NCBI GenBank assembly: GCA_017634275.1
Contig: JAGBNQ010000065.1
Location: 1-38,220 of the forward strand
DNA length: 38,220 bases
Source of the DNA: Ruminococcus sp.
GTDB lineage: Bacteria; Bacillota; Clostridia; Oscillospirales; Ruminococcaceae
Direction: 5' to 3'
Each line of letters starts with the position of its first letter. The stretch's first letter is position 1. The notes below the pieces were generated by a model. The model saw only the letters and a program-made list of their open reading frames with translations. It had not been told where the DNA came from and made no database searches. Position numbers and translations under genes: made by a program. This document shows, piece after piece, positions 8,555 through 17,083 of the stretch.

Positions 8555-9487
8555 ATGAATGATAAGTATTTTGATATAATAACCCTTGCCCTTAAAAATG
8601 ACTGTGAGGTGAGGGAGCGTGAGCCGCTTTCGGCACATTGTACCTTCCGTGTCGGTGGTGACTGTGATGTTTTTATAGAGGTCGCATCAAAGCAGGCTCT
8701 TTGTGAGCTTATTTCCTATGCCGATGAATCCGATGTCCGTTATTTTGTACTCGGAAACGGCTCCAATGTTCTTTTCTCCGATGAGGGCTATGAGGGCGTT
8801 ATCCTCCATATCGGGCAGAAAATGAATGATATCCGCCTTGACGGCGAGGGCAGGATAACAGCGCAGGCAGGTGCAAGCCTTTCAAGGGTGTGTTCCTTCG
8901 CACTTGAAAACTCTCTTACGGGGTTGGAGTTTGCATACGGTATCCCCGGGTATGTCGGCGGTGCGGTGTTTATGAATGCAGGCGCTTACGGCGGCGAGAT
9001 AAAGGACGTTTTTGTGTCTGCCGAGGTCGTTGCTCCAGATGGTGAGCTGCAAACTATCGACCTTGCGGATATGGAAATGGCCTACCGCTACTCAAAGCTT
9101 ATGAAAAGCGGCAGTATAGTTGTGTCAGCCGCATTTGCTCTTGCAAAGGGCGATAAAGCTCAGATTAAGGCGAAAATGGATGAGCTTATGGGCAAGCGCA
9201 AGGCTAAACAGCCTATCGAGTTCCCCTCGGCAGGCTCAACCTTCAAGCGCCCCGAGGGGCAGTTTGCAGGTGCTTTGATAGAGCAGAGCGGCTTAAGAGG
9301 TTATTCTGTTGGCTGCGCGTGCGTTTCCGAAAAGCACTGCGGCTTTGTTATCAACAAGGGCGGCGCCACTTCAAAGGATATCCGTCAGGTGATAAAAGAT
9401 GTGCAGAAGATCGTACAGGAAAAGACGGGCTTTTTCCTTGAAACAGAAGTCAGGTATATTCCCGTCAGAGAGGGCGATGAATTATGA
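8555..9487 (+). CDS. murB: UDP-N-acetylenolpyruvoylglucosamine reductase
   Basis: FAD enzyme that reduces UDP-GlcNAc-enolpyruvate to UDP-MurNAc with NADPH. 310 residues, the short type II form typical of Bacillota. Landmarks: FRVGGDCDVFIE, LGNGSNVLFSDEGYEGV (FAD-binding), GIPGYVGGAVFMNAGAYGGEI, and SAGSTFKRPEGQFAGALIEQSGLRGYSVG, where the Ser of AGST is the expected proton donor. RBS AGAGGT lies 9 bases upstream. The stop overlaps the rapZ start (ATGA), so the two are coupled. Confidence 0.95.
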   Translation: MNDKYFDIITLALKNDCEVREREPLSAHCTFRVGGDCDVFIEVASKQALCELISYADESDVRYFVLGNGSNVLFSDEGYEGVILHIGQKMNDIRLDGEGRITAQAGASLSRVCSFALENSLTGLEFAYGIPGYVGGAVFMNAGAYGGEIKDVFVSAEVVAPDGELQTIDLADMEMAYRYSKLMKSGSIVVSAAFALAKGDKAQIKAKMDELMGKRKAKQPIEFPSAGSTFKRPEGQFAGALIEQSGLRGYSVGCACVSEKHCGFVINKGGATSKDIRQVIKDVQKIVQEKTGFFLETEVRYIPVREGDEL

Positions 9488-10344
9488 AATTTGTAATAGT
9501 TACAGGCCTTTCGGGCAGCGGTAAGTCAACAGCCGTCGATGTTCTGGAGGATATCGGCTATTACTGTATAGATAATATGCCGCCCGAGCTTATAGGCAAG
9601 TTTGCCGAGATAAGCGCAAAGGCAGGCAGCAAGCTTGAAAAGGTAGCATTCGTTGCCGATATCAGGGGCGGAGATTTCTTTTTAAAGCTTGATGAAACTA
9701 TAAAGCAGCTAAGAGCCGAGAATGAGGATATCAAGGTGCTTTTCCTTGATTCGGGCGATGATGTGATAGTGCGCCGCTATAAAGAAACAAGGCGCAAGCA
9801 CCCTCTTGATGAGGTGTCAAACGGCAATATCAGAAAGGCGATAGAAACAGAGCGCGAAATGCTCGTACCTATCAAGGAGCAGGCTGATTTTTATATAGAT
9901 ACCTCCCTTACCTCCGCTACAAAGTTCAAGGAGAGGGTCTATTCGCTGTTCCTTGAATCGGGCGAGGATTTTCTGAGGATAGATGTCTGCTCATTCGGCT
10001 TTAAGTACGGCACGATGAACGAGGCTGACCTTGTCTTTGATGTAAGATGCCTGCCAAATCCGTTCTATATCCCCGAGCTTAAGGAGAAAACGGGGCTCAA
10101 TAAAGAGGTCTATGACTACGTTTTGAGCTTTGATGAGGCTAAGGTGCTTTTGAATAAGCTCGAGGATCTGCTTGATTTCCTTATCCCGCTCTATAAGCGC
10201 GAGGGAAAGAGCCAGCTCATCATAGCCTTCGGCTGTACGGGCGGCAAGCATAGGAGCGTTACATATGCCGAGGCTATGGGCAGATATTTAGAGCAAAAGC
10301 TCGGCCGAATAAGAATAACCCACAGAGATATCGAAAAGCACTGA
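9484..10344 (+). CDS. rapZ: RapZ/YvcJ-family nucleotide-binding protein
   Basis: 286 residues, family length. The Walker A motif TGLSGSGKST is at residues 7-16; the C-terminal domain carries SFGFKYG and FGCTGGKHRSVTYAE. In E. coli RapZ guides RNase E to the small RNA GlmZ; in B. subtilis YvcJ binds and hydrolyses ATP and GTP and affects competence, with no GlmZ partner. The role here is therefore the YvcJ type by inference. It is translationally coupled to murB. The gluconeogenesis factor yvcK usually lies directly downstream in Firmicutes but is missing here; whiA follows after 11 bases. Confidence 0.94.
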   Translation: MKFVIVTGLSGSGKSTAVDVLEDIGYYCIDNMPPELIGKFAEISAKAGSKLEKVAFVADIRGGDFFLKLDETIKQLRAENEDIKVLFLDSGDDVIVRRYKETRRKHPLDEVSNGNIRKAIETEREMLVPIKEQADFYIDTSLTSATKFKERVYSLFLESGEDFLRIDVCSFGFKYGTMNEADLVFDVRCLPNPFYIPELKEKTGLNKEVYDYVLSFDEAKVLLNKLEDLLDFLIPLYKREGKSQLIIAFGCTGGKHRSVTYAEAMGRYLEQKLGRIRITHRDIEKH

Positions 10345-10355
10345 GGAAGGATAGT

Positions 10356-11276
10356 ATGCATTCGTTTTCCTATAACGTCAAGGAAGAGATCCTATCGTCG
10401 ATCAATTCAAGAGATAAGGCCGATGCCGCTATGCTCGGTCTTCTGACTTTTTCAAACTCTCTTGATGAGAGCCGTATAATGCTCCTGACAGAAAATGAGC
10501 TTGTCAAGGATTTTTTTAAGCTAAATACCGAGCGCATCTGCGGTGAGGGCGCTGTAACAGTCGATGAAAGCTCAAAAAGGGGCGAGCAGACGCTTTTTAC
10601 GATAGATGTTTGCGGTAAAGATAATAGGATAGAACTGCTTAGCTATTTGCAGATAGATTCAAGCCGCCGCCTGACTTATGATGATCTGCCAAAGGAAAAG
10701 CTTTGCCCCTATGTTATCGCAGGGGCTTTTCTTGCCTGCGGAAGTGTCAATAACCCGATGAAAAAATATCACCTTGAATTTGTGGTGCCAACACTTGAGC
10801 TTTGCAACGACCTCGGCCTGCTGCTTTTGGAAAAATACGGCATTTTATGCAAGCACGCCGAGCGCGGTCAGGGCAATATAGTCTACCTTAAGGAGAGCGA
10901 GAATATCATAGATATGCTCACCCTTATGGGCGCATCCAACAGCTCTTTGGAGCTTATGAACGTTAAGATAGAAAAGGATATGCGCAATAAGATAAACCGC
11001 GCCGTTAACTGCGATAATGCCAATATAGAAAAGGCACTTCGCGCCTCTGAAAGGCAGATAAAGGATATTGAGCTTATCGACAGCACAGTAGGCTTGTCAG
11101 CGCTTTCCGATAGCCTGCGCGAGATAGCACTGTTAAGATATGAAAACCCCGACCTTAACCTTTCACAGCTCGGTGAGCTTGTTACGCCCAGGATATCACG
11201 CTCGGGGGTAAACCACCGCTTTCAGAAGATAGCATCGCTTGCAGAGGAAATAAGAAAAAGCAAGCAGCTCAAATAA
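10356..11276 (+). CDS. whiA: DNA-binding protein WhiA
   Basis: 306 residues with an N-terminal LAGLIDADG-like domain (MHSFSYNVKEEILS at the start, VIAGAFLACGSVNNP in the middle, KYHLEF) and a C-terminal helix-turn-helix (LREIALLRYENPDLNLSQLGELVTPRISRSGVNHRFQKI, about 250-295). WhiA activates sporulation division genes in Streptomyces and affects cell division and chromosome segregation in Bacillus; the LAGLIDADG part lacks nuclease activity in studied members. RBS GAGGAAGG lies 5 bases upstream. The position after rapZ supports the call. Confidence 0.94.
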   Translation: MHSFSYNVKEEILSSINSRDKADAAMLGLLTFSNSLDESRIMLLTENELVKDFFKLNTERICGEGAVTVDESSKRGEQTLFTIDVCGKDNRIELLSYLQIDSSRRLTYDDLPKEKLCPYVIAGAFLACGSVNNPMKKYHLEFVVPTLELCNDLGLLLLEKYGILCKHAERGQGNIVYLKESENIIDMLTLMGASNSSLELMNVKIEKDMRNKINRAVNCDNANIEKALRASERQIKDIELIDSTVGLSALSDSLREIALLRYENPDLNLSQLGELVTPRISRSGVNHRFQKIASLAEEIRKSKQLK

Positions 11277-11288
11277 AGGAGAATTAGT

Positions 11289-14200
11289 ATGAGAGATTTT
11301 GTTCATCTTCATCTTCATACCGAATATTCGCTCCTCGACGGCGCCTGCCGTATCGGGGAGCTTGTTTCTCATATAAAGTCCATAGGCCAGAAAGCCGTTG
11401 CCATTACCGACCACGGCAATATGTTCGGCGCGGTGGAGTTTTATGATGAGTGTGTCAGGCAGGGGGTAAAGCCCATTATCGGCTGCGAGGTCTATGTTGC
11501 CCCCTCATCGCGCTTTGATAAGGAATATAAGGGCGGCAGAAAATATTACCACCTTATCCTCCTTTGTGAAAATATGCAGGGCTATAAAAACCTTATCAAG
11601 CTTGTTTCCTTAGGCTATACCGAGGGCTTTTACGGCAGACCGCGAATTGATCTGGAGCTTATAAAAAAATACCACGAGGGGCTTATCTGCCTTTCCGCCT
11701 GTATGGCAGGGGAGATATCCGTCATCCTCTCGGAGGGGAGCTTTGATAAGGCTGTAGATATAGCAAAGCTTTATGAGAGCATTTTCGGCAAGGGCAATTA
11801 TTTTATTGAAATACAAAATCAGAATTTTATCGAGCAAAAGCGGATTTTCCCATTGCTTATAAAGCTTTCAAGGCAGACGGGCATTCCCCTTGCCGCGACA
11901 AATGACTGCCACTATATCAAGCGCGAGGACAGCGAGTATCAGCAGATACTTATGTGTATATCCACCGCCACAACTATTAAAGACCCCGATAAAATGTCAA
12001 TGCCTACCAATGAGTTTTATGTAAAAAGCACTGATGAGATGTATGACGCGTTCACGGGGCTTGATGATGCACTTGAAAACACTGTCAAAATAGCTAAAAG
12101 GTGCAATGTGGAGTTTGAGTATGGCGTTACAAAGCTGCCCTATTTCAAGCTTGACGGGGTAGATGATAACGAGAAATTCCTGCGCGATATGTGCGAAAAG
12201 GGCTTGTACGAGCGCTACGGCACCCCCACCGCTCAGGCGCGCGAGAGAATGGAGTATGAGCTTTCAGTTATCTCGCAAATGGGCTATGTCAACTACTACC
12301 TTATAGTTTGGGATTTTATCAACTACGCTAAAAATAGCGGTATCCCCGTAGGCTGCGGCCGCGGCTCGGGCGCTGGCAGCCTTTGTGCCTACCTTATCGG
12401 TATCACGGGAATCGACCCTCTTAAATATGACCTCCTCTTTGAGCGCTTTCTTAACCCTGAGCGTGTTTCAATGCCCGATTTTGATGTTGATTTCTGTATC
12501 GAGGGCAGGCAGCGCGTTATTGACTACGTTATCAGGCGCTATGGCGAGGATCACGTTTCCCAGATAATCACCTTCGGTACCCTTCAGGCAAAGCAGGCAG
12601 TCCGCGACTGCGCACGCGCTATGGGGCACCCCGTAGCTATGGGCGATATGATAGCTAAGACCGTTCCGAGAACATATCCGCTTTCATATTCCGTCGAAAA
12701 TGTTCCTGCGGTAAAACAGCTTTATCATTCAAACGCCGCCGCTCACGAAATAATTGATATGGCAATAAAAATAGAGGGCTTGCCGAGAAATGCCTCTACC
12801 CACGCAGCAGGCGTTCTTATCACCAAAGACCCCGTTGACAGCTATGTTCCCCTCTATTCAAGGGACGGGCAGGTGTCCGCGCAGTATACAATGACAGCCC
12901 TTGAACGCTTAGGCTTGCTTAAAATTGATTTCTTAGGCTTAAGAAACTTAACAATTATCAAACATTGCTGTGAAGAGATCCGCAAGAGCGAGCCGGGCTT
13001 TGACGTTGAAAAGGTTCCTCTTGATGATAAGGGTGTTTATCAGATGCTGTCATCGGGCAGAACTCTCGGCGTTTTCCAGTTTGAAAGCCCGGGAATGACC
13101 GCTAACCTTATGCGCCTGAAACCCGAAAGGCTTGAAGATATGATAGCTATGAACGCCCTCTTCCGCCCCGGCCCTATGGATTCTATCCCGACATATATCA
13201 GAAACCGCCATAACCCGTCTCTTGTGACCTATAAGCACGAAAAGCTAAAGCCTATCCTGGAGGTCACATACGGCTGTATCGTCTATCAGGAGCAGGTAAT
13301 GCAGATATTCCGCTCACTTGCAGGCTACTCCTACGGCCGCGCCGATATCGTAAGGCGAGCTATGGCCAAAAAGAAAAAGACAGTCCTTGAAAACGAGCGT
13401 AAGGCGTTTATCTACGGCGATAAGGAATGCGCAGGCTGCGTTGCAAACGGAATTGATGAAAAGACCGCTAACGATATCTTTGATGAGATGTCATCATTTG
13501 CGTCCTATGCCTTCAATAAATCCCACGCGGCTGCTTATTCTACTATAGCCTACCATACAGCCTACCTTAAATACCACTATTTCAAGTCATTTATGGCATC
13601 TCTTATGACTTCTGTGATAGGCGACAGCACCGAAAAGCTCTATTCCTATATCGAGGAGTGCAATAAAAACGGCGTAGCTGTCCTGCCAGTTGATATCAAT
13701 AAGAGCTTTGCCGCTTTTACCGCCGAGGGGAGCGGTATCCGCTTTGCGCTCCTTGCAGTCAAGGGCGTAGGTGACGGGGCTATCGAGCATATAGTGAGCG
13801 AGCGCGAGAAAAACGGCGATTATACCTCTTTCCCCGATTTCTGTAAGCGTAATATCTGCTTTGAGGTAAATTCGCGCGCAGTTGAGAGCCTTATAAAATG
13901 CGGCGCATTTGATTCTCTCGGCAATAACCGCCACGAGCTGCTTGATGTTTACCAGTCAGTCCTTGATAATGCCTCCGAGCAAAGCAAGAGCGTTATCGAC
14001 GGTCAGCTTGATTTCTTTGCCCTTTCGGGCGAGCAGTCCTACTCCGAACCCGAGATACCCAAAAAGCCCGAGTTTTCACCAACCGAGCTTTTAAGCCTTG
14101 AATACCAGTCGCTCGGTATGTATATCTCAGGCCACCCTGCCGATGAGTATTCCCCCTTTGCACTTGCGGCAGGCTGTATGCCGCTTGCCGTTATCAGCGA

Positions 14201-14744
14201 TATCGGCGCATCTGGCGATGAGCGCCGCGACGGTGAGGCAGTCAGCGCTCTGGGTATAGTTACCTACCGCCGTACCCTTAAAACCAAAAAGGGTGACAGA
14301 ATGGCATTTGTAACAATTGAAGATAAACGCGCAAGCTGTGAGCTTATCTTTTTCCCCGATACCTTTGCCGCATTCGAGCCGCTTACGGGGGTAGGCAAGA
14401 TGATAGCCGTTTCCGGCAAGCTTAATGTAAGAAGTGACGAGGGCGCTAAGATAATAGTAAACTTCTGCGAGAGTGCCGACAGCTTTACCGATAAGCTTGC
14501 AGTGCGTAAGCTTTATATCAAGCTAAGCTCAGATGATAAGGAGCGTATCTCACTTGTTTCCGCGGCGGCTAAAAGCTTTGTTACAGGCAGAGCGCAGACC
14601 CCTCTTGTTATCTTTTTTGAGGATATAAGAAAAATGACAAGTATCAAGACCGCCCCTAAAATAGAGCTTAGCTATAAGTCACTCTCCGCACTTTTAGAGG
14701 CAGCAGGCGAGGGCAATGTAATGTTTGAGAAAAAGAAAGGTTGA
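11289..14744 (+). CDS. dnaE: DNA polymerase III alpha subunit (DnaE type)
   Basis: 1151-residue replicative C-family polymerase. The N-terminal PHP domain (FVHLHLHTEYSLLDGA, AITDHGNMFGAVEF) precedes the palm with VGCGRGSGAGSLCAYLIGITGIDP and MPDFDVDFC, which carries the catalytic Asp pair. Then come the fingers with the NASTHAAGV segment, FRPGPMDSIP, a helix-hairpin-helix region (VLPVDINKS, LLAVKGVGDGAIEHIV) and a C-terminal OB fold (VSALGIVTYRRTLKTKKGDRMAF). Low-GC Firmicutes usually carry both PolC and DnaE; no polC lies in this window. AAGGAG sits 8 bases before the ATG. Placement right after whiA continues the run. Confidence 0.96.
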   Translation: MRDFVHLHLHTEYSLLDGACRIGELVSHIKSIGQKAVAITDHGNMFGAVEFYDECVRQGVKPIIGCEVYVAPSSRFDKEYKGGRKYYHLILLCENMQGYKNLIKLVSLGYTEGFYGRPRIDLELIKKYHEGLICLSACMAGEISVILSEGSFDKAVDIAKLYESIFGKGNYFIEIQNQNFIEQKRIFPLLIKLSRQTGIPLAATNDCHYIKREDSEYQQILMCISTATTIKDPDKMSMPTNEFYVKSTDEMYDAFTGLDDALENTVKIAKRCNVEFEYGVTKLPYFKLDGVDDNEKFLRDMCEKGLYERYGTPTAQARERMEYELSVISQMGYVNYYLIVWDFINYAKNSGIPVGCGRGSGAGSLCAYLIGITGIDPLKYDLLFERFLNPERVSMPDFDVDFCIEGRQRVIDYVIRRYGEDHVSQIITFGTLQAKQAVRDCARAMGHPVAMGDMIAKTVPRTYPLSYSVENVPAVKQLYHSNAAAHEIIDMAIKIEGLPRNASTHAAGVLITKDPVDSYVPLYSRDGQVSAQYTMTALERLGLLKIDFLGLRNLTIIKHCCEEIRKSEPGFDVEKVPLDDKGVYQMLSSGRTLGVFQFESPGMTANLMRLKPERLEDMIAMNALFRPGPMDSIPTYIRNRHNPSLVTYKHEKLKPILEVTYGCIVYQEQVMQIFRSLAGYSYGRADIVRRAMAKKKKTVLENERKAFIYGDKECAGCVANGIDEKTANDIFDEMSSFASYAFNKSHAAAYSTIAYHTAYLKYHYFKSFMASLMTSVIGDSTEKLYSYIEECNKNGVAVLPVDINKSFAAFTAEGSGIRFALLAVKGVGDGAIEHIVSEREKNGDYTSFPDFCKRNICFEVNSRAVESLIKCGAFDSLGNNRHELLDVYQSVLDNASEQSKSVIDGQLDFFALSGEQSYSEPEIPKKPEFSPTELLSLEYQSLGMYISGHPADEYSPFALAAGCMPLAVISDIGASGDERRDGEAVSALGIVTYRRTLKTKKGDRMAFVTIEDKRASCELIFFPDTFAAFEPLTGVGKMIAVSGKLNVRSDEGAKIIVNFCESADSFTDKLAVRKLYIKLSSDDKERISLVSAAAKSFVTGRAQTPLVIFFEDIRKMTSIKTAPKIELSYKSLSALLEAAGEGNVMFEKKKG

Positions 14745-14749
14745 TATTT

Positions 14750-14917
14750 ATGGAAAGCAGAATGTATAAAATAGTAATGATAAACGGCGATTACTGCGAT
14801 ATGGTGGAAATGAATACGGGTGAGCCCATAACTATCGCCATGGCGCTTTTGCCCGAGGAGATAGAGGAGGGCGGAACTGTCCTCTATGAGAATTTCATCT
14901 ATACCTATATCGGCTGA
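14750..14917 (+). CDS. Small 55-residue protein, DUF3006-like pattern
   Basis: Five bases after the dnaE stop, ATG at 14750 opens a 55-codon frame. It begins MESRMYKIVMINGDYCDMVE, passes through an ALLPEEIEEGG segment and ends in NFIYTYIG. The order GDY ... hydrophobic strand ... SLLP/ALLP ... EG recalls the small beta-rich DUF3006 proteins, but the match is judged by eye. AAAGAAAGG lies 7 bases before the ATG. Coding character is supported by the tight junction with dnaE, similar codon use and the lack of any competing frame. The promoter of the next operon begins 11 bases after its stop. Function unknown. Confidence 0.62.
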   Translation: MESRMYKIVMINGDYCDMVEMNTGEPITIAMALLPEEIEEGGTVLYENFIYTYIG

Positions 14918-14927
14918 TGCTGTCAGT

Positions 14928-14956
14928 TTGACAATTCGTTTGATTTGTGGTATAAT
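14928..14956 (+). promoter_or_regulatory. Perfect consensus sigma-A promoter
   Basis: TTGACA (14928-14933), exactly 17 bases, TATAAT (14951-14956). It drives the DUF815 ATPase and acetyltransferase genes. It overlaps the upstream in-frame ATG at 14945, so that ATG cannot be the real start. Confidence 0.88.
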
Positions 14957-14983
14957 CATAAGTACATTTGCGGAGGTGATATC

Positions 14984-16159
14984 GTGTCTGACTTTAAAAA
15001 GCTTGCTCTCTCGGCAAGAACTCTCGTGATATTTAAAAGCTTGAAGGAGCGCACGGTCTTTTCAAAGCTGCTTATGGCTCTTGAATATGAAAGTGCCGAG
15101 TGCTACTGCGATTTTGTGGCAGCTCTATATATGCATTCGGATAACCTTACAGAATATATGCTTAAGCTTATCCTTGAAAATGAGAATATATTTATGCTTA
15201 CCCGCGGTCAGGGTAAAAAGACGGGGTTTTTCCTTGATGAATGCCTTGCAAATGAGCTTGCTCTGCTTGAAGAGATAGCAAAGATACCCTCCGCCGAGTT
15301 TGAGCGCAAAATAGGCTTTGACGGCTTTTTGCCGCACTACGCTACCTCTCCGGGGATAGATTTTTCACAGGTCTACGCTCAGAGGATATATGCTATCTCT
15401 CAGTACGGCTACGGTATCTATTCCGAGTATCATGTGTTTATGGTGAAGGAAGGTGCTATAACCCCCGTTAAAAACCCCGACCCTATAAAGCTTTCTCAGC
15501 TCTCGGGCTATGAGGCTCAGCGTCAGCAGGTTATAGATAATACAATAGCGCTCCTTCGCGGCAGGCCTGCAAATAACGTGCTGCTTTACGGCGACTGCGG
15601 AACGGGTAAATCCTCTACCGTCAAGGCGATAGCCAATGAGTATAGGTCAAAAGGCCTGCGCCTTATCGAGCTTAAGAAAAGACAGCTCCATGAGCTGCCC
15701 AGTATTACCGAAACAGTCTGCAAAAATCCGCTTAAGTTTATTATTTTTATAGATGACCTCTCATTTACCGAGGACGATGACGATTTTGCAGCGCTTAAGG
15801 CTATCCTTGAAGGCAGCGTTGCGGCTGCTGCGGATAATCTTGTTATTTACGCTACCTCTAACCGCCGCCACCTCGTCCGTGAAACTTTTTCGGCGCGTGA
15901 GGGCGATGAGATACATCTTAAAGATACAATGCAGGAGTTTCTTTCCCTTTCCGACAGGTTCGGCTTGTCGATAAGCTTTCAAAAGCCCGATAAGCTTACC
16001 TACCTTAAGGTCGTTGATTCACTTGCAGAGCATTATCGTCTTAAGATGCCTAAAGAGCAGCTGCATATAGAGGCTGAGGCCTTTGCTATCCGCCGCGGCG
16101 GCAGAAGTCCGCGTACAGCCAAGCAGTTTATTGAATACCTGAAAGGAAATGAAGACTAA
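14984..16159 (+). CDS. DUF815-family AAA-type ATPase
   Basis: 391 residues when started at GTG 14984, which has GGAGGTGA ending 4 bases upstream; the longer frame from 14945 begins inside the promoter and is rejected. An N-terminal helical region of about 200 residues precedes the ATPase core: LLYGDCGTGKSSTVKAIANEY (P-loop 203-210), LKFIIFIDDLSF (Walker B) and YATSNRRHLVRE (sensor 1). A C-terminal lid contains RRGGRSPRTAKQFIEYL. Proteins of this type are widespread and uncharacterised; an AAA+ remodelling role is only inferred. The stop overlaps the next start by one base (TAATG). Confidence 0.85.
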   Translation: MSDFKKLALSARTLVIFKSLKERTVFSKLLMALEYESAECYCDFVAALYMHSDNLTEYMLKLILENENIFMLTRGQGKKTGFFLDECLANELALLEEIAKIPSAEFERKIGFDGFLPHYATSPGIDFSQVYAQRIYAISQYGYGIYSEYHVFMVKEGAITPVKNPDPIKLSQLSGYEAQRQQVIDNTIALLRGRPANNVLLYGDCGTGKSSTVKAIANEYRSKGLRLIELKKRQLHELPSITETVCKNPLKFIIFIDDLSFTEDDDDFAALKAILEGSVAAAADNLVIYATSNRRHLVRETFSAREGDEIHLKDTMQEFLSLSDRFGLSISFQKPDKLTYLKVVDSLAEHYRLKMPKEQLHIEAEAFAIRRGGRSPRTAKQFIEYLKGNED

Positions 16160-16674
16160 TGACAGTAGATTTTGTAAGCGTTTCAGGCTCTCTTGATATA
16201 ATCAAGACTACCTGCCTTGCAAACCGTATATTCGGCCAGCATTTTACCCCCATGATGCCCCGTCCGCAGATAGATTATATCCTTGATACATTTAATAGCT
16301 TTAATGTGATAAACGAGCGTATCACCACGGGCGGCTACAGCTATTATAATATAGTAAGCGATAACAGACAAGCAGGCTTTTTTGCCTATGTTCCGCGTAT
16401 AGGCGATGCCTTTGAGATAACCGAGATAGGCATTATCAAAAAACAGCGCGGAAAGGGCTTTTGCAAAAAGGCGCTTGAATTTATCACGGGGCAGGCAAAA
16501 GCCGCAGGCGCTAAAACTATCAAGATAAAGGTCGATAAGAAAAACGAAACAGCGCTTAACGCCTTTAAAGCCCTCGGTATGGAGGAGATAGGGGAGGAGC
16601 AGCTAAAGCTCTCGGGGGATTTCTTTGTGGAGCAATCTATCCTTGCGCTTGATATCGCAAAAGAGGCTGAATAA
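16159..16674 (+). CDS. GNAT-family N-acetyltransferase
   Basis: 171 residues. The acetyl-CoA site is classical: FEITEIGIIKKQRGKGFCKKALEFITGQAKAAGAKTIKIKV, where R-G-K-G-F is the pyrophosphate loop, followed by NETALNAFKALGMEEIGEE, the usual final strand and helix. The N-terminal 80 residues have no named relatives I recognise. It is coupled to the DUF815 ATPase by a one-base overlap and shares its promoter, so the two probably act on the same process. The substrate is unknown. A short spacer and the tRNA-Lys promoter follow. Confidence 0.82.
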   Translation: MTVDFVSVSGSLDIIKTTCLANRIFGQHFTPMMPRPQIDYILDTFNSFNVINERITTGGYSYYNIVSDNRQAGFFAYVPRIGDAFEITEIGIIKKQRGKGFCKKALEFITGQAKAAGAKTIKIKVDKKNETALNAFKALGMEEIGEEQLKLSGDFFVEQSILALDIAKEAE

Positions 16675-16704
16675 AATATTTTTTGAAAAATTTCTGAAAA
16701 GCCC

Positions 16705-16733
16705 TTGACAAATGCTATTAATGGTGATATAAT
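16705..16733 (+). promoter_or_regulatory. Consensus promoter of tRNA-Lys
   Basis: TTGACA (16705-16710), 17 bases, TATAAT (16728-16733), ending 14 bases before the mature tRNA 5' end. It shows the tRNA is an independent transcription unit. Confidence 0.88.
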
Positions 16734-16747
16734 AGATATTGCTATGT

Positions 16748-16823
16748 GAGTTATTAGCTCAGTTGGCAGAGCATTTGACTTTTAATCAAAGGGTCCGGGG
16801 TTCAAATCCCCGATAGCTCACCA
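16748..16823 (+). tRNA. tRNA-Lys, anticodon TTT, CCA encoded
   Basis: A 76-base cloverleaf. Acceptor GAGTTAT pairs with ATAGCTC with one G-T pair. The D arm is GCTC-AGTTGGCA-GAGC, the anticodon arm TTTGA-CTTTTAA-TCAAA, the variable loop GGGTC, and the T arm CGGGG-TTCAAAT-CCCCG. Discriminator A is followed by encoded CCA (16821-16823). Anticodon TTT reads AAA and AAG lysine codons. It has its own promoter and terminator. tRNA 3' ends are common integration sites, but no duplicated 3' end or integrase is seen here. Confidence 0.96.
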
Positions 16824-16862
16824 GAAATGCCCCTCAACAGTTGTTGGGCGGCATTTCTTTTT
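16824..16862 (+). terminator. Rho-independent terminator of tRNA-Lys
   Basis: The outer stem GAAATGCC (16824-16831) pairs perfectly with GGCATTTC (16850-16857), an inner CAACA/TGTTG stem lies within, and a T run follows. It begins at the base after the encoded CCA. Confidence 0.88.
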
Positions 16863-16958
16863 TGTTTTTAGCTTAACTAAGAGGAAGAGTAGCGTTAAAG
16901 GGGCATTTTAAGTATTATTCATTGAAAAATATACCGCACTCTATATTTGCCATATAAC

Positions 16959-16993
16959 AAAAACCACCAAAGCTTGCGCTAAGGTGGTTTTTT
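16959..16993. terminator. Bidirectional terminator between tRNA-Lys and the beta-glucosidase
   Basis: AAAAACCACC (16959-16968) pairs with GGTGGTTTTT (16983-16992) around an inner AGC-TTGC-GCT stem. On the minus strand it ends the beta-glucosidase transcript, with a run of T after the stem. The stretch 16994-17083 holds nothing else I can identify. Confidence 0.85.
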
Positions 16994-17083
16994 ATATTTG
17001 TTGCATATCGCCCTTCAAAAAGCTTGTGAATAATGCCAATTGCTTTTTGTAAAAAAACGTGTTACCTTAAAAATAGAAAAGTA

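Noticed and set aside
14945..14983. ATG start of the DUF815 ATPase at 14945.
   Set aside because: The -10 box of a perfect promoter lies at 14951-14956, so this codon is not transcribed; GTG 14984 has an ideal ribosome site.
16824..16862. Sequence after the tRNA-Lys as an attachment site of a mobile element.
   Set aside because: It is a clear terminator hairpin, no duplicate of the tRNA 3' end was seen nearby, and no integrase gene is adjacent.
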